A DNA stretch of 64,000 bases, taken from positions 186,001-250,000 of the forward strand of contig NZ_FNDJ01000012.1 of the NCBI RefSeq assembly GCF_900099965.1, written 5' to 3'. Made by a program: the position numbers and the translations under genes. Origin of the DNA: Nonomuraea jiangxiensis (GTDB lineage Bacteria > Actinomycetota > Actinomycetes > Streptosporangiales > Streptosporangiaceae). The notes beneath the pieces are model-generated. The model was not told the origin of the DNA. It searched no databases and saw only the letters and a list, made by a program, of their open reading frames with translations. This document shows, piece by piece, positions 33,125 to 41,078 of this stretch. Numbering within the stretch: position 1 is the first letter of the stretch; each line of letters starts with the position of its first letter.

Positions 33125-35104
33125 GTGCACAAGGATCTTCTACGGCTCATGCGGGCCGAGCGGTCGGTGCGCCGCCATCTGGCCGTGACCATGGTCGCGG
33201 CGGTGGCGGCGGGGCTGCTCGTGCTGGTGCAGGCCGAATTGCTGGCCGGAGTGCTGTCCGGCCGGTTCACCTCCGCCGCCCTGGCGGGGCTCGCCGCGGT
33301 CGTCGGCCTGCGGGCGGCGCTGGCATGGGGCCAGGGCGTCTTCGCCGGACGCACCGCGACCGGGGTGAAGTCGGCGCTGCGGCACCGGCTGCTGGGCCGG
33401 CTGCGCGACCTCGGGCCCGCGCGGCTGGCCGCGCACCGCTCCGGTGAGCTGGTCACGCTGGCCGGGCGGGGCCTGGACGGGCTCGACAACTACCTGACCG
33501 GCTACCTGCCGGCGATCGCGGTGGCCGCGGTGGTGCCGGTGGCGGTGCTGGTCCGGCTGTTCGCCGCCGACCTGGCCAGCGCGGTGATCGTACTGGTCAC
33601 GCTGCCGCTGATCCCGGTGTTCGGGGCGCTGGTGGGCATGACCACGAAGGCCGTCACGGAGCGCCAGTACCTGGCGTTGTCGCGGCTCGGCGGGCACTTC
33701 CTGGACGTGGTGCGCGGGCTGCCCACCCTGCGCGCCTTCGGGCGGGCCCGCTACCAGGCGTCGGTCATCCAGCAGGTCGCCGACGCGCACCGGAACGCCA
33801 CCATGCGGACCCTGCGGGTGGCGTTCCTGTCGTCGCTGGTCCTGGAGCTGTGCGCGTCGTTGTCGCTGGCGCTGGTGGCGGTGCCGGTCGGGTTGCGGCT
33901 GCTCGGGGGGTCGCTGGATCTGACGACGGCGCTGCTGGTGCTGTTGCTGGCGCCGGAGGCCTATCTGCCGCTGCGGGCGATGGGGACCCGCTTCCACGCC
34001 TCCATGGAGGGGGTGGCCGCCGCCGACGCGGCCTTCGCCGTACTGGAGGGCTCCGGCCCCGACCCGGTACGCCCGCGGGCTGATGTCCCCTCGACGGACG
34101 CGGGGGCGCCGGAGATCCGGCTGGAGGGCGTGACCGTCCGCTATCCCGGCCGGGAGGGCGCGGCGCTGGAGAACGTCTCGCTCGTCATCCGGCCGCGGGA
34201 GCGGGTGGCGCTGGTGGGCGAGAGCGGCGGCGGCAAGAGCACGCTGCTGCACCTGATCCTCGGCTTCATCCGCCCGTCCGAGGGGCGGGTGCTGATCGAC
34301 GGCGTGGACCTGCGCGAGCTGGACCTGGGGAGCTGGCGTGCCCGGCTGGCGTTCGTGGCCCAGCGGCCGCACCTGTTCGCCACGTCCGTGGCCGACAACA
34401 TCCGGCTCGGCGCGCCGGACGCCTCCCTGGAGGAGGTACGCCGGGCCGCCGCCGCCGCGCACGCCGTCTTCGTGGACGGGCTGCCCGAGGGGTACGACAC
34501 GGTGGTGGGCGAGCGGGGCGCCAACCTGTCCGCCGGGCAACGGCAGCGGATCGCCCTGGCGCGGGCCTTCTGCCGTTCCGACGCCTCGGTGCTGCTGCTG
34601 GACGAGCCGACGGCCCGGCTGGACGGGCGCAGCGAGGCGGCCGTGGTGGCGGGCACGGCGGCGCTGGCCCGCGACCGCACGGCCGTCATCGTCGCGCACC
34701 GGCCCGCCATGATCGACCTCGCCGACCGCGTCGTCCGCCTCCACGACGGCCACATCGTCAGCGACACCACCCGCCGCCCTACCGCCTCCGCCGTCGAACA
34801 GGACGCCCCGGGGCGGGGGGACATAGGCGAGCGGGAGGAGCTCGACCGGGGAGACGCAGGGCTCGGCGTAGGTGAGCAGGACGCCCCCGACCGGGATGGT
34901 TCTGAGCAGGGCAGCCCTGGCCGGGGCGGTTCCGAGCAGGGCAGCGCTGGCCGGGACGGCTCTGAGCAGGGCAGCCCTGGCCGGGACGGCTCTGAGCAGG
35001 CTGGTCGGGAAACGGCGGGGTCGGGTGTGGCCGGGGAGCCGGTGGGTGGTGCACGGCGGCAGGGACAGGTCGCGGTGGTGCGGGGCGAGCGGGGGCAGCG
35101 GTGA
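33125..35104 (+). CDS. cydD: thiol reductant ABC exporter subunit CydD with repeat tail
   Basis: 659 residues. Six membrane segments of a type-1 exporter occupy about 18-300; the ATPase domain follows: Walker A GESGGGKST (about 365), signature LSAGQRQR, Walker B VLLLDEPT, and H-loop VAHRP. With CydC it exports cysteine/glutathione and is needed for cytochrome bd assembly. After about residue 555 the protein continues for some 100 residues of Gly/Ser/Glu/Arg/Asp-rich sequence with three to four ten-residue repeats of the GSEQGSPGRD type. That tail is not part of the family. GTG start with GAGGG; it overlaps cydC through GTGA. Confidence 0.9.
   Translation: MHKDLLRLMRAERSVRRHLAVTMVAAVAAGLLVLVQAELLAGVLSGRFTSAALAGLAAVVGLRAALAWGQGVFAGRTATGVKSALRHRLLGRLRDLGPARLAAHRSGELVTLAGRGLDGLDNYLTGYLPAIAVAAVVPVAVLVRLFAADLASAVIVLVTLPLIPVFGALVGMTTKAVTERQYLALSRLGGHFLDVVRGLPTLRAFGRARYQASVIQQVADAHRNATMRTLRVAFLSSLVLELCASLSLALVAVPVGLRLLGGSLDLTTALLVLLLAPEAYLPLRAMGTRFHASMEGVAAADAAFAVLEGSGPDPVRPRADVPSTDAGAPEIRLEGVTVRYPGREGAALENVSLVIRPRERVALVGESGGGKSTLLHLILGFIRPSEGRVLIDGVDLRELDLGSWRARLAFVAQRPHLFATSVADNIRLGAPDASLEEVRRAAAAAHAVFVDGLPEGYDTVVGERGANLSAGQRQRIALARAFCRSDASVLLLDEPTARLDGRSEAAVVAGTAALARDRTAVIVAHRPAMIDLADRVVRLHDGHIVSDTTRRPTASAVEQDAPGRGDIGEREELDRGDAGLGVGEQDAPDRDGSEQGSPGRGGSEQGSAGRDGSEQGSPGRDGSEQAGRETAGSGVAGEPVGGARRQGQVAVVRGERGQR
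34898..35000 (+). repeat. 30-bp tandem repeat encoding the CydD tail
   Basis: Three full units (34898, 34928, 34958) and a partial fourth (34988) of a 30-bp repeat, each encoding GSEQGS(P/A)GR(G/D). Units differ at only a few bases, so the expansion is recent. The array keeps frame because its unit is a multiple of three. More degenerate sequence of the same flavour extends upstream to about 34800. Confidence 0.85.
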
Positions 35105-36984
35105 ACCGGCGGATGGGGATGCGGCTGGTCTGGGCCGTGCTGGCGGGCGCGGCGGCCGATCTGGCCGGGCTGGGGTTGATCGCCGCGGCGGCGTGGCTGA
35201 TCACCCGGGCCGCCGAGCAGCCGCCGCTGGCCGCGCTGAGCGTGGCGATCGTGGCCACCAGGGCGTTCGCCACGAGCAAGGGCGTCTTCCGGTACGCCGA
35301 ACGCCTCACCGGCCACGACGTGGCACTGCGCGCCCAGGCGGGCACCAGGGAACGCCTCTACCAGGCCCTGATCCCGCCCCAGCGGCCCCGGCACGGCGGC
35401 GCCGACCTGCTCAGCCGCATGGTGGACGACACCGAGGCCGTACAGGACCTGCTCGTCCGCTGCCTCCTCCCGGCCGTCGCTGCGGCCCTGGCCGGGCTGG
35501 CCGCCGTCGTCATCGGCCTGACGCTCCTGCCCGTGGCGGCACTCGTGCTGGTGGCCGGGCTGGTGCTGGCCGGGGTGCTGCTGCCCGCCGGTACGGCCGC
35601 CGCGGCCCGCCGCTGGTCGGCCCGGATCGCGCCGGCGCGGGCCGTGCTGGCGGGCCGGGTGGCCGACCTGGTGCACGGCTCCGCCGACCTGGCCGCCTAC
35701 GGAGCCGACGACGCGGCCCTGGCCAAGGCGCAGGCGGCCGACGAGGCACTGGCCGCCCTCGAACGCCGCCAGGCCCGCGTGCACGCCGCCGCCCTGGCCG
35801 GGGGCACGCTGGTGCAGGGGCTGACGGTGGCGGCAGTGGTCCTGCTCGCCCAGGGGGCCGGCGTGAGTACGGTCGGCACGGCCGTGCTCGCACTGACCGC
35901 GCTGGTGTCCTTCGAGCCCGTGCTGCCGTTGGCGGCGGCGGGCGAACGCCTGGCGGGCATCATGGCCGCCATCGGGCGGATCCGCGAGGTCCGCCGTGCC
36001 GCTCCGGCGATCACGGAGCCCGCCCGCCCCGCACCGAGGCCCACGACCCCGCTGACCATCGAGATCGACGACCTCGTGGTACGCCACCCGGAGGCGTCCG
36101 TCACGCTGGAGGGCGCGCCGGCGGCGGCGTCGGTGCGGCCCGAAGGGCTCGGGGGGCAGGGGGCTGCCGCCCGGCCAAGCGCGCGGGACGCGGCGGCTGC
36201 GGCGGGTGTGCAGGACGCGGGGCATGCGACCGCCGTGGCCCGTGTGGGCGGCGACGCGGCGGGTGTGCCGGACGTGGGCGTCGGGGATGCGGCGGGTGGG
36301 GGCCGGGCGGCTCTGGACGGGGTGTCGTTGCGGCTCACGCCGGGCAAGCGGGTGGCGATCGTCGGCCCCAGCGGAGCCGGGAAGAGCACGTTGCTGGCCG
36401 CCCTGATGCGCCTGGTGGAGCCGGAGTCGGGCAGCATCCGGGTCAACGGAGTGGAGCTGCGGGAGCTCGCGGGCGACGACGCGCGGGCGCTGATGACGGG
36501 GCTCACCCAGGATCCGTACATCTTCCGTACGAGCCTGCGCGACAACCTGCGCCTGGCCGGCCCCGAGGCCGATGACGAGGCGTTGCGGCAGGCCGTACGG
36601 GATGCCAGGCTCGACGACTGGGTCCAGCGGACCGGGTGGGACACGGAGCTGGGCGAGGACGGCACGACCGTGTCCGGCGGGCAGTTGCAGCGGCTGGCCC
36701 TGGCCAGGGCGCTGCTGTACGACCCGCCCGTGCTGCTGCTCGACGAGCCCGCCGAGGCGCTCGACGAGGACACGGCCGACCGGCTGATGAGCGACCTGCT
36801 GGACGTGACCCGCGACCGCACCACGCTGCTCGTGACGCACCGCCTCAAGGGGCTGGAGACGGTCGACGAGATCGTGGTGCTCGACGAGGGCCGCGTCGTC
36901 CAGCGGGGACGCCACGACGAGCTGGTGGCCGTACCGGGCTACTACCGCGACCTGTGGGAGTCCGAGGTCCTGACCAGGCGTTGA
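35101..36984 (+). CDS. cydC: thiol reductant ABC exporter subunit CydC with inserted linker
   Basis: 627 residues. The exporter membrane domain spans about 5-300. In the ATPase domain the first strand (IEIDDLVVRHPEA) is separated from ALDGVSLRLTPGKRVAIVGPSGAGKST by about 70 residues of Ala/Gly/Val/Asp-rich sequence (36097-36306). The A-loop aromatic that is usually Tyr (RYPG) is His here (RHPE). Walker A, signature (SGGQLQR), Walker B (VLLLDEPAEALDED) and H-loop (VTHRLKG) are intact. It works with CydD as a heterodimer. GTG start overlapping cydD. Confidence 0.88.
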   Translation: MNRRMGMRLVWAVLAGAAADLAGLGLIAAAAWLITRAAEQPPLAALSVAIVATRAFATSKGVFRYAERLTGHDVALRAQAGTRERLYQALIPPQRPRHGGADLLSRMVDDTEAVQDLLVRCLLPAVAAALAGLAAVVIGLTLLPVAALVLVAGLVLAGVLLPAGTAAAARRWSARIAPARAVLAGRVADLVHGSADLAAYGADDAALAKAQAADEALAALERRQARVHAAALAGGTLVQGLTVAAVVLLAQGAGVSTVGTAVLALTALVSFEPVLPLAAAGERLAGIMAAIGRIREVRRAAPAITEPARPAPRPTTPLTIEIDDLVVRHPEASVTLEGAPAAASVRPEGLGGQGAAARPSARDAAAAAGVQDAGHATAVARVGGDAAGVPDVGVGDAAGGGRAALDGVSLRLTPGKRVAIVGPSGAGKSTLLAALMRLVEPESGSIRVNGVELRELAGDDARALMTGLTQDPYIFRTSLRDNLRLAGPEADDEALRQAVRDARLDDWVQRTGWDTELGEDGTTVSGGQLQRLALARALLYDPPVLLLDEPAEALDEDTADRLMSDLLDVTRDRTTLLVTHRLKGLETVDEIVVLDEGRVVQRGRHDELVAVPGYYRDLWESEVLTRR

Positions 36985-37032
36985 TCCCCGGGGACCCTGC
37001 GAGCACATCGCCTCTGGTCTTTGCACGGCAAT

Positions 37033-37057
37033 CTGGTTTAAGATGCAAACCAGTTTG
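37033..37057. promoter_or_regulatory. overlapping palindromes upstream of the membrane protein/ABC operon
   Basis: CTGGTTT (37033-37039) and AAACCAG (37047-37053) form a perfect inverted repeat with a seven-base centre. CAAAC-CA-GTTTG (37046-37057) is a second, overlapping dyad. They lie 20-44 bp before the first ATG, over a TAAGAT sequence (37039-37044) that could be a -10 box. The winged-helix regulator of the same operon is the likely ligand. Confidence 0.5.
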
Positions 37058-37076
37058 AGTTCGCGAGGAGTTTGCG

Positions 37077-37700
37077 ATGACGGAGGACGACGAGCGTACG
37101 GCGAGCCCCGAGGAGCTGCTGCGCGTCATCGAGGAGCAGAGCACCGCGACCGTGCGCTACCTCACCGCCGATCCACGGCTGTACTACCTGCCCTGGGGCG
37201 CCGCCTGGCTGGTCGGTTACACCGCGTTCTTCCTGCACTACGGGCTCGGCGGCCACTCCTACGCCCCCATCTCCCAGATGCAGGCCCTGGCCGTGCTGAT
37301 GGCCGCCCACGTCCCGGCGATGACGATCATGGGGGTCGGGATCGCCCGAGCCAACCGGCTCGTTCGCGGCAAAAGCCGTTCACGCGGAATCATGTATGGC
37401 TTCGCATGGTTCGCTGGCTTTGCGGCGATGTACATCATCTGCGGCAGGGTGAGCTCCCTGCTGCCCCAGGAGGAGAGCGGCCTCCTGTGGGCGGGCTCGC
37501 TGCTGGCGGTGGTGGGGATCCTGTACATGGCGAACGGCGCGATGGCGCTGAATCGGCCGATGTTCCTGCTCGGCATCTGGGTGACGGCCGTCAACGCGCT
37601 GGGCGTGCTGCTCGGCGCCGGCTGGCACGCGCTGCTGGCGGCGGTGCTGCTGGGCGGGGGGTTCATCGGCGCCGGCCTGTGGCTGAGGCGATCCCCATGA
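37077..37700 (+). CDS. multi-pass membrane protein of unknown function
   Basis: 207 residues with five to six hydrophobic segments after a charged N-terminus (MTEDDERTASPEELLRVIEEQSTATVRYLTADPRLYYLPWGAAWLVGY). The ribosome site is GAGGAG, six bases before the ATG. It overlaps the regulator gene by ATGA, placing it first in a four-gene operon with a regulator and an ABC exporter. I do not recognise a named family; similar proteins occur next to such exporters in actinomycetes, so an accessory role in the transporter is inferred. Confidence 0.75.
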   Translation: MTEDDERTASPEELLRVIEEQSTATVRYLTADPRLYYLPWGAAWLVGYTAFFLHYGLGGHSYAPISQMQALAVLMAAHVPAMTIMGVGIARANRLVRGKSRSRGIMYGFAWFAGFAAMYIICGRVSSLLPQEESGLLWAGSLLAVVGILYMANGAMALNRPMFLLGIWVTAVNALGVLLGAGWHALLAAVLLGGGFIGAGLWLRRSP

Positions 37701-38020
37701 ATCCGGACGCGGCCCCGCCGGAGCTCGATCCGGTGATCCACGGGCAGGCCAGGTTGCGGGTGATGGCCACGCTCAACGTGCTGCGCGACGGGGACGAGAT
37801 GGCGTTCGCGTCGGTGAAGGAGCTGCTCGGCATGACGGCGGGCAACCTCTCCGTGCACCTGACCAAGCTGGAGGACGCCGGATACGTCCGGATCACCAAG
37901 ACCCACAAGGGCCGTACGCCGGTCACGTACGTGGCGCTGACCAAGCGCGGCCGGCTGGCCTTCGAGGACTACAAGCAAACCATTCGCGCACTACTGGACA
38001 ACGCAGGAGGTAAGCCATGA
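37697..38020 (+). CDS. winged-helix (MarR/ArsR-like) transcriptional regulator
   Basis: 107 residues: a single winged helix-turn-helix of the transcriptional-regulator PF13601 kind (RLRVMATLNVLRDGDEMAFASVKELLGMTAGNLSVHLTKLEDAGYVRITKTHKGRTPVTYVALTKRGRLAFEDY). No sensor domain or Cys cluster is seen. It is coupled by ATGA on both sides, between the membrane protein and the ABC ATPase, and is the likely regulator of its own operon through the palindromes at 37033-37057. Confidence 0.85.
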   Translation: MNPDAAPPELDPVIHGQARLRVMATLNVLRDGDEMAFASVKELLGMTAGNLSVHLTKLEDAGYVRITKTHKGRTPVTYVALTKRGRLAFEDYKQTIRALLDNAGGKP

Positions 38021-38898
38021 CGGTGCTCGCCAGAGCCGGCGACGTCACCCGCCGCTACGGCGACGTGCTCGCGCTCGATGGCGTCTCGCTCGATATCAGG
38101 GCGGGTGAGATGGTCGGCCTGCTCGGCCCCAACGGGGCGGGCAAGTCCACTTTGATCAACTTGTTCGTGGGGCTGCGCCGCCCCACCTCCGGCACGGTGG
38201 AGCTGCTCGGCGGCTCGCCGCAGGATCCGGCCCGGCGGCTCGGCATCGGCGTGACGCCTCAGGAGACGGGGTTGCCCGAGACGTTACGCGTCGGGGAGAT
38301 CGTCGACTTCGTGGGGGCGCATTTCCCGAAAAGGGTGGAGAAAGGGGAGCTGCTTGAGCGGTTCGGCCTGAGTGACCTGATCAAGCGGCAGATGGGCGGC
38401 CTGTCCGGCGGGCAGAAGCGGCGGGTGGCCGTGGCACTGGCCTTCACGGGCCGGCCGCGGCTGGTGTTCCTCGACGAGCCCACGACCGGGCTCGACGTCG
38501 AGGCCAGGCGGACGTTGTGGGAGGGCATCAGGGCCTTTCACGAGGAGGGCGGCACCGTGCTGCTCACCAGCCACTATCTGGAGGAGATCGAGGCCCTGGC
38601 CAAGCGGGTCGTGGTCGTGGGCCACGGCCGGGTGCTGGCCGACGACACCGTGGACGCCGTACGCGCCATGGTGGGCGTCCGGCGCGTCTCGCTGGTCGCC
38701 GAGAACCTGCCCGAGCTGCCCGGCGTGCTCGGCTCCGAGCTCGTGGACGGCCGTACCAACCTGGTGACCACCGATCCCGACCGGCTGGTCGTCGAGCTGG
38801 TGAGGAGCGGCACGCCGTTCTCCGGGCTCGAGGTCAGGCCGACCACCCTGGAAGAGGCCTTCCTCGCCATCACCTCGAAGGAGGGCGCGCATGTCTAG
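38017..38898 (+). CDS. ABC transporter ATP-binding protein (drug/antibiotic export type)
   Basis: 293 residues. Walker A GPNGAGKST, Q-loop TPQETGLP, signature LSGGQKRR, Walker B LVFLDEPTTGLD and H-loop TSHYLEE are all present. The C-terminal domain (VRRVSLVAENLPELPGVLG ... LEEAFLAI) is that of DrrA/CcmA-type exporters. The ribosome site GCAGGAGG is strong. It overlaps the regulator by ATGA and the permease gene by eight bases, and energises that permease. Substrate unknown. Confidence 0.92.
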   Translation: MTVLARAGDVTRRYGDVLALDGVSLDIRAGEMVGLLGPNGAGKSTLINLFVGLRRPTSGTVELLGGSPQDPARRLGIGVTPQETGLPETLRVGEIVDFVGAHFPKRVEKGELLERFGLSDLIKRQMGGLSGGQKRRVAVALAFTGRPRLVFLDEPTTGLDVEARRTLWEGIRAFHEEGGTVLLTSHYLEEIEALAKRVVVVGHGRVLADDTVDAVRAMVGVRRVSLVAENLPELPGVLGSELVDGRTNLVTTDPDRLVVELVRSGTPFSGLEVRPTTLEEAFLAITSKEGAHV

Positions 38899-39631
38899 CC
38901 TGGTCGCCGCGCACACCCGCTTTTTCGTCATCGAGCAGCTCAGGGTGCCGATCGGCATCCTGGCCAGCGCGTTGTTCCCGGCCATCTCGATGCTGGCGTT
39001 CGTGGTGCCGTTCGCGGGCGACGATCCGCAGGCCGCCACCCAGGCGACGGGCTCGCTGATGTTCTTCGGCTCGATGTCGAGCGCGCTGATCTCGCTGAGC
39101 ATCGTGGTCTCCCAGGACCGGGAGCAGCCCTGGAACACCTACGTACGCACGCTGCCCGCGGGGCCGTTCCCCCGTTTCGCCGGGCGGATCCTGTCGGGCT
39201 TCGCCGTCATGGTGCTGTCGGTGATCCCCTCGCTGCTGGTCGGCGCGCTGTTCACGGAGGCGACAGCGACGCCGGCCCAGTTGCTGATCGGGCTGGTCGT
39301 GCTGATCGTGACCGGGATCCCGTTCATGCTGATCGGCCTGTTCGTCGGCTTCACGCTGTCGGCCAGGGCCACCCTCGCGGTCTCACAGCTGCTGTTCTTC
39401 CCGCTGGCGATCCTGGGCGGGCTGCTGATTCCGCCCCAGATCCTGCCGGGGTTCATCGAGGTCGTCTCGCCGTTCACGCCCGCCAGGGGCGCTGCCGAAC
39501 TGCTCTGGTGGGTGACCACCGACCACGCGCCCGACCTGGTCGCGGTGATCGCACTGGCCGTATGGACCGTGGTCGCGGCGGTGGCCGCCTCCTGGGCCTA
39601 CCGGCGCGACGAGGGCCGGCGCTTCAAGTGA
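38891..39631 (+). CDS. ABC-2 type transporter permease
   Basis: 246 residues with six predicted membrane segments (LASALFPAISMLAFVVPF, LMFFGSMSSALISLSIVVS, FAVMVLSVIPSLLVGALF, LIGLVVLIVTGIPFMLIGLFVGF and so on). The ABC-2 pattern is seen in QLLFFPLAILGGLLIPPQILPGFIEVVSPFTPARGAAELL. It is the membrane partner of the ATPase just upstream. The operon ends here, followed by a terminator. Confidence 0.9.
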   Translation: MSSLVAAHTRFFVIEQLRVPIGILASALFPAISMLAFVVPFAGDDPQAATQATGSLMFFGSMSSALISLSIVVSQDREQPWNTYVRTLPAGPFPRFAGRILSGFAVMVLSVIPSLLVGALFTEATATPAQLLIGLVVLIVTGIPFMLIGLFVGFTLSARATLAVSQLLFFPLAILGGLLIPPQILPGFIEVVSPFTPARGAAELLWWVTTDHAPDLVAVIALAVWTVVAAVAASWAYRRDEGRRFK

Positions 39632-39637
39632 TGGGGG

Positions 39638-39678
39638 GGGTGTGCCGCCGAGTCCGCAGCGATCTCGACGGCACACCC
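39638..39678. terminator. hairpin between the ABC permease and htrA-like genes
   Basis: GGGTGTGCCG-c-CGAG (39638-39652) pairs with CTCG-a-CGGCACACCC (39664-39678), with one internal mismatch and an 11-base loop. It lies between convergent genes and can serve both. Confidence 0.75.
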
Positions 39679-39697
39679 GTCCATGTGGGGGTCCTGA

Positions 39698-40924
39698 TTA
39701 CTTATCCTCTTGAAGGGTCACGTCGATCTCGTGCGACGTTCCATCCCTCATATATGTGATCTTGACCTGTTGGCCCGGTTTGAAACCTCTGACCTGCCCA
39801 ACAACCGTATCTCCCCCGTCAACCGCTGTGTCACCGATCCTGGTGATGAGGTCCCCCTGCCGCAGCCCCGCCTTCTCCGCCGGGCTGCCCGCGGTGACCT
39901 GCCTGATCAGCGCGCCGGGCACGTCGCCGGTCGCGTCCGTGACGCTCACCCCGAGGAACGCGTGGCTGACCTTGCCGCTGCTGATGAGCTGCTCGGACAC
40001 CTGCTTGGCGGTGTTGACCGGGATCGCGAAGCCGACCCCGCCGCCGGCCGCCTCCGAGGCGATGGCGGTGTTGATGCCGACCAGCTCGCCCGCGGCGTTC
40101 ACCAGGGCGCCGCCGGAGTTGCCGGGGTTGATCGAGGCGTCGGTCTGGATGGCGCCGCCGATCGTGGTCCCGGGGCTCTGCTGCTGCTCCTGGCCCCAGC
40201 CCGGCGGGAGCTGCTGGCGCTGCTCCGGCCCGGTGGTGAGCGTACGGTCGAGCGCGCTGACGATGCCTGCCGTGACCGATCCGTCCAGGCCGAGCGGGCT
40301 CCCGATGGCCAGCACGGGGTCGCCCACCTTGAGCGCGTCGCTGTCGCCGAGGGTGGCCTTGCTCAGCCCGGAGACGCCCTCGGCCTTGATGACGGCCAGG
40401 TCGGTGGCCGGGTCGGTGCCGACGACCGTGGCCCTGGCCGTCTTGCCGTCGCTGAACTTGACCGTCATCTGCCCGCCACCCTGAGCGGCGCCCTCCACCA
40501 CGTGGTTGTTGGTGAGAATGAGGCCGTCCTCCGACAGCACGACGCCGGAGCCCTCACCGGTCTGGCCCTCGATCATCACGACGGTCGGCTGCACCTTCGC
40601 CGCGACCTCGGCCACGGTGAGCTGGTCGGAGGCCGACCTGAAGACCGGGCTCGGCGCGCTGGCGGTGGCGACCGGCGTGGGCTGGAACGAGGTGGCGACG
40701 ACGGCTCCGACGACACCGCCGCCGACCGCCATGGCCGCCAGGGCGAGCCCCGCTATGGCCTTCTGCCCGGCGGTGAAGCGGGCCGGCCTGGGCGGCGCGG
40801 GCGGGGGCGGGGGCTGCTCCATGGCGATGGTGTCGCGCCGGGGAAAGCCCCCGGCGGCCGGCGGAGTGGCGCCGAACTGGCTCCACCCGCCGGTCCCCTG
40901 CTCCTGAGGCTCGTTCGCGTTCAT
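39698..40924 (-). CDS. HtrA/DegP-like membrane-anchored serine protease with PDZ domain
   Basis: 408 residues. A Pro-rich cytoplasmic N-terminus (EQPPPPPAPPRP), one membrane segment (AIAGLALAAMAVGGGVVGAVVATSF, about 56-80), a trypsin-like domain with His141 (TNNHVVE), Asp175 (DPATDLAV) and Ser270 (INPGNSGGAL), and a C-terminal PDZ domain (HAFLGVSVTDATGDVPGALIRQVTAGSPAEKAGLRQGDLI). It degrades or chaperones damaged exported proteins at the outer face of the membrane. A GGGAGA ribosome site precedes the ATG. A flexible Gln/Pro loop (PEQRQQLPPGWGQEQQQS, about 233-250) interrupts the protease domain. Confidence 0.92.
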   Translation of the reverse strand: MNANEPQEQGTGGWSQFGATPPAAGGFPRRDTIAMEQPPPPPAPPRPARFTAGQKAIAGLALAAMAVGGGVVGAVVATSFQPTPVATASAPSPVFRSASDQLTVAEVAAKVQPTVVMIEGQTGEGSGVVLSEDGLILTNNHVVEGAAQGGGQMTVKFSDGKTARATVVGTDPATDLAVIKAEGVSGLSKATLGDSDALKVGDPVLAIGSPLGLDGSVTAGIVSALDRTLTTGPEQRQQLPPGWGQEQQQSPGTTIGGAIQTDASINPGNSGGALVNAAGELVGINTAIASEAAGGGVGFAIPVNTAKQVSEQLISSGKVSHAFLGVSVTDATGDVPGALIRQVTAGSPAEKAGLRQGDLITRIGDTAVDGGDTVVGQVRGFKPGQQVKITYMRDGTSHEIDVTLQEDK

Positions 40925-40958
40925 CTGTCATCTCCCTCGAGTCCCGATAGCTCAAGGG

Positions 40959-40978
40959 TGTCAACTCTTACGTAAGAG
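40959..40978 (-). promoter_or_regulatory. htrA-like promoter element with CTCTTACGTAAGAG palindrome
   Basis: A perfect 14-bp palindrome CTCTTACGTAAGAG (40965-40978) directly abuts a TTGACA box on the minus strand (40964-40959), about 35 bp before the start codon. No good -10 box follows at 17 bp, so this may be an activator-dependent or ECF promoter. The palindrome would be the binding site of an envelope-stress regulator. Confidence 0.5.
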
Positions 40979-41078
40979 CTGGTTAAGCCAGTGATCGGGG
41001 TGGGCTTACGGTCCCTGACGACGCCCTTATCGGTCGAGGTGGGACGCCGATCGGAGCCGGGGAAAATCTTCCCGGAAT

